DNA of 5,947 nt, from positions 1 through 5,947 of the forward strand of contig JAIPIM010000260.1 of assembly GCA_021734725.1 (NCBI GenBank). Reading direction: 5' to 3'. Of this stretch, positions 4,637 to 5,947 are shown in pieces. The notes under the pieces are model-generated. The model made no database searches. It worked only from the letters and a program-made list of their open reading frames with translations, and had not been told where the DNA came from. The position numbers were made by a program, and so were the translations under genes. This stretch comes from Minisyncoccota bacterium. Its GTDB lineage: Bacteria > Verrucomicrobiota > Lentisphaeria > Oligosphaerales > MVZH01. Within the stretch, counting starts at the first letter, position 1. The number at the start of each line of letters is the position of its first letter.

Positions 4637-5947
4637 TCACCGGGGTGCCTGTGACGGCGTGAAGCGGAGGGCGTCAACGTGGCCGTGCCGCCCGACGTTC
4701 AATTGCTTCACGCCGAAAGGGACCGGACCGACGTCCGGGCGCCTTTCTTTCGCCGAGCGGTAAGCCTCCACGTCGGGCAACGAGCCGATCCTTTCGTCAC
4801 CGGTCCCTGTTTGTTCGAGGAGAGCGGGTAGTCGCGCTCCCGCGCCGATGGCCGGGCTGTCGGGTCGCAGGTGATAATCGTTGACCGCTGTGGGATCCGT
4901 GGAAAAAGCCGTGAATTCCGGATCAACGGCCTGCCCCTGGGTTTCCCACGCGTGGGGGTAACGGCTGGCGAAGTCACCGCCTTCGACTTGGCGGATGCGT
5001 TCCATGAAGTTTTCCGGAACCGGTACTTTGGGATCCGGACACCAGTGAATATTTCCATCGAGGATGATATCGCTCGAAAGCGGTGATGGGTTGCCGCGCA
5101 GTCCACCGCCTCGGAAGGGCCATTGACGGTTTGCGGTAGGCAGATACACCATGATGTTGTTCATTACCCAGCGCGAAGTGCTCTCGTGGTTGCGGGCGGT
5201 CAACGCGCCATACGCCAGTGACCCGCCTCGATTTGGGGAGACGAAGAGGTTGTGGTAGACATAGATCGATTCGCTGCCCAGAAACTTGCGTCCATGGATG
5301 ACCAGCGGCAGGTTGCTGAAGACGTGTCCCCGGGGATCTTTGTCGCTGGGCCGATGCCAGTTTACGCCTTCCCTCTGATCGCAGATATTGCGATAGATGT
5401 AGATTCGTCCTTCGGGGCATCCCCGCGTATGCATGCCGAACGCCATGCCCACGTGACGGATCAGGTTCTGGTAAATGTGGATATCGTCGTTGTGCCAAGG
5501 CGAAGGGGCGCTGAGGTAGATTGCGTCGTCCTGGAAACGATGTACGTGATTGTGGTGGAAGCGCACGCCGTGGCCGCTCAGGTAGATGCCGTCATGCCCA
5601 TCGGTAAACTCACTGTAGGCGATCTCCCGGTCGTGATTGTGCGGATAGTAGAAAACCTCGAACTCGTAACTGCCTTCGGTGACCAGTACAGCGTGCGTGT
5701 TGAGGCGGGCCACGTTGCGTCCGGGATAGCTGGTCCCCTCAGGCACTGCAAAGGGGGCCTGTTGCGCGGGGGACGCTCCGTGGAGCGAGTTCTCCACGCG
5801 GAAGCCCCACGGTGGAATGTTGCCGTGGATGGCCGAGTTCACGAACTTCAACGGGCCGGTGCCGCGGGCGCGCAAACCGTATGTGCCGGCATAGATCGTG
5901 ACGTTCTCGAACTCCACATCCACTGCGCTGTTGAGTTCAACTGTGTT
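4637..5947 (-). CDS. Right-handed parallel beta-helix protein, N-terminus beyond the window
   Basis: There are 436 residues visible and the frame is open at the window edge. A GTG at 5923 is in frame, but in-frame beta-helix-like sequence continues upstream of it (N-T-V-E-L-N-S-A), so the true start is outside. Numbering from the edge, successive rungs of a parallel beta-helix are evident: about 107-125 ('YSEFTDGHDGIYLSG'), 128-147 ('VRFHHNHVHRFQDDAIYLSA'), 156-173, 182-199, 228-241, 259-268 and 293-302. Each has an alternating hydrophobic strand followed by the Asn/His turn 'xNxI/L/V' seen in pectate lyase-like folds. The end has 'YHLRPDSPAIGAGARLP' (358-374) and 'PDVGPVPFG' (404-412), a common terminal cap of secreted PVC and Bacteroidetes beta-helix proteins. 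Many relatives are polysaccharide lyases, glycosidases or carbohydrate-binding proteins. I see no catalytic signature that decides among these. A signal peptide would lie in the missing part. Confidence 0.85.
   Translation of the reverse strand, partial: NTVELNSAVDVEFENVTIYAGTYGLRARGTGPLKFVNSAIHGNIPPWGFRVENSLHGASPAQQAPFAVPEGTSYPGRNVARLNTHAVLVTEGSYEFEVFYYPHNHDREIAYSEFTDGHDGIYLSGHGVRFHHNHVHRFQDDAIYLSAPSPWHNDDIHIYQNLIRHVGMAFGMHTRGCPEGRIYIYRNICDQREGVNWHRPSDKDPRGHVFSNLPLVIHGRKFLGSESIYVYHNLFVSPNRGGSLAYGALTARNHESTSRWVMNNIMVYLPTANRQWPFRGGGLRGNPSPLSSDIILDGNIHWCPDPKVPVPENFMERIRQVEGGDFASRYPHAWETQGQAVDPEFTAFSTDPTAVNDYHLRPDSPAIGAGARLPALLEQTGTGDERIGSLPDVEAYRSAKERRPDVGPVPFGVKQLNVGRHGHVDALRFTPSQAPR

Overview
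The window suggests a bacterium of the PVC superphylum (Lentisphaerota, Kiritimatiellota or Planctomycetota-like). This rests on the combination of a prepilin-leader protein with a C-terminal 'FADGHV' segment, a sulfatase, a right-handed parallel beta-helix protein, and a large secreted beta-strand repeat protein opening with a 'W..TANWxxGxxP' motif. No rRNA or marker gene is present, so the phylum is an inference. GC content is moderate, somewhat above 50%, and all four genes lie on the minus strand.

Layout in the direction of transcription (right to left). A beta-helix protein, cut off at its N-terminus by the window edge, occupies 5947-4637. After 66 bases comes a sigma70-type promoter (4570-4542) followed by a 12-bp palindrome (4532-4521), then a prepilin-like protein (4453-3554). 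A 229-base gap holding a degenerate heptamer tandem repeat (3533-3499) leads into a type I sulfatase of 501 residues (3324-1819). Directly after the sulfatase stop is a near-perfect sigma70 promoter (1810-1782) with overlapping palindromes at its predicted start point (1774-1755). It drives a leader of about 246 nt that contains a strong hairpin and a duplicated Shine-Dalgarno region. The leader ends at a secreted beta-strand repeat protein (1529 to the window edge), whose C-terminus is missing.

The most informative signal is regulatory. The same module, CGCTTGACA, a 17-bp spacer, a -10 box, then GCAAGCGCTTGC just past the -10, occurs twice. The palindrome has the central CpG and AAGCGCTT core typical of LacI/PurR-family operators. 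The pseudopilin (probably with the sulfatase) and the surface protein therefore look co-regulated by one LacI-type repressor. Together with the beta-helix protein this resembles a locus for binding and breaking down a sulfated polysaccharide. That role is inferred from family membership; no substrate can be read from the sequence. No RNA genes, mobile elements or CRISPR arrays were seen.
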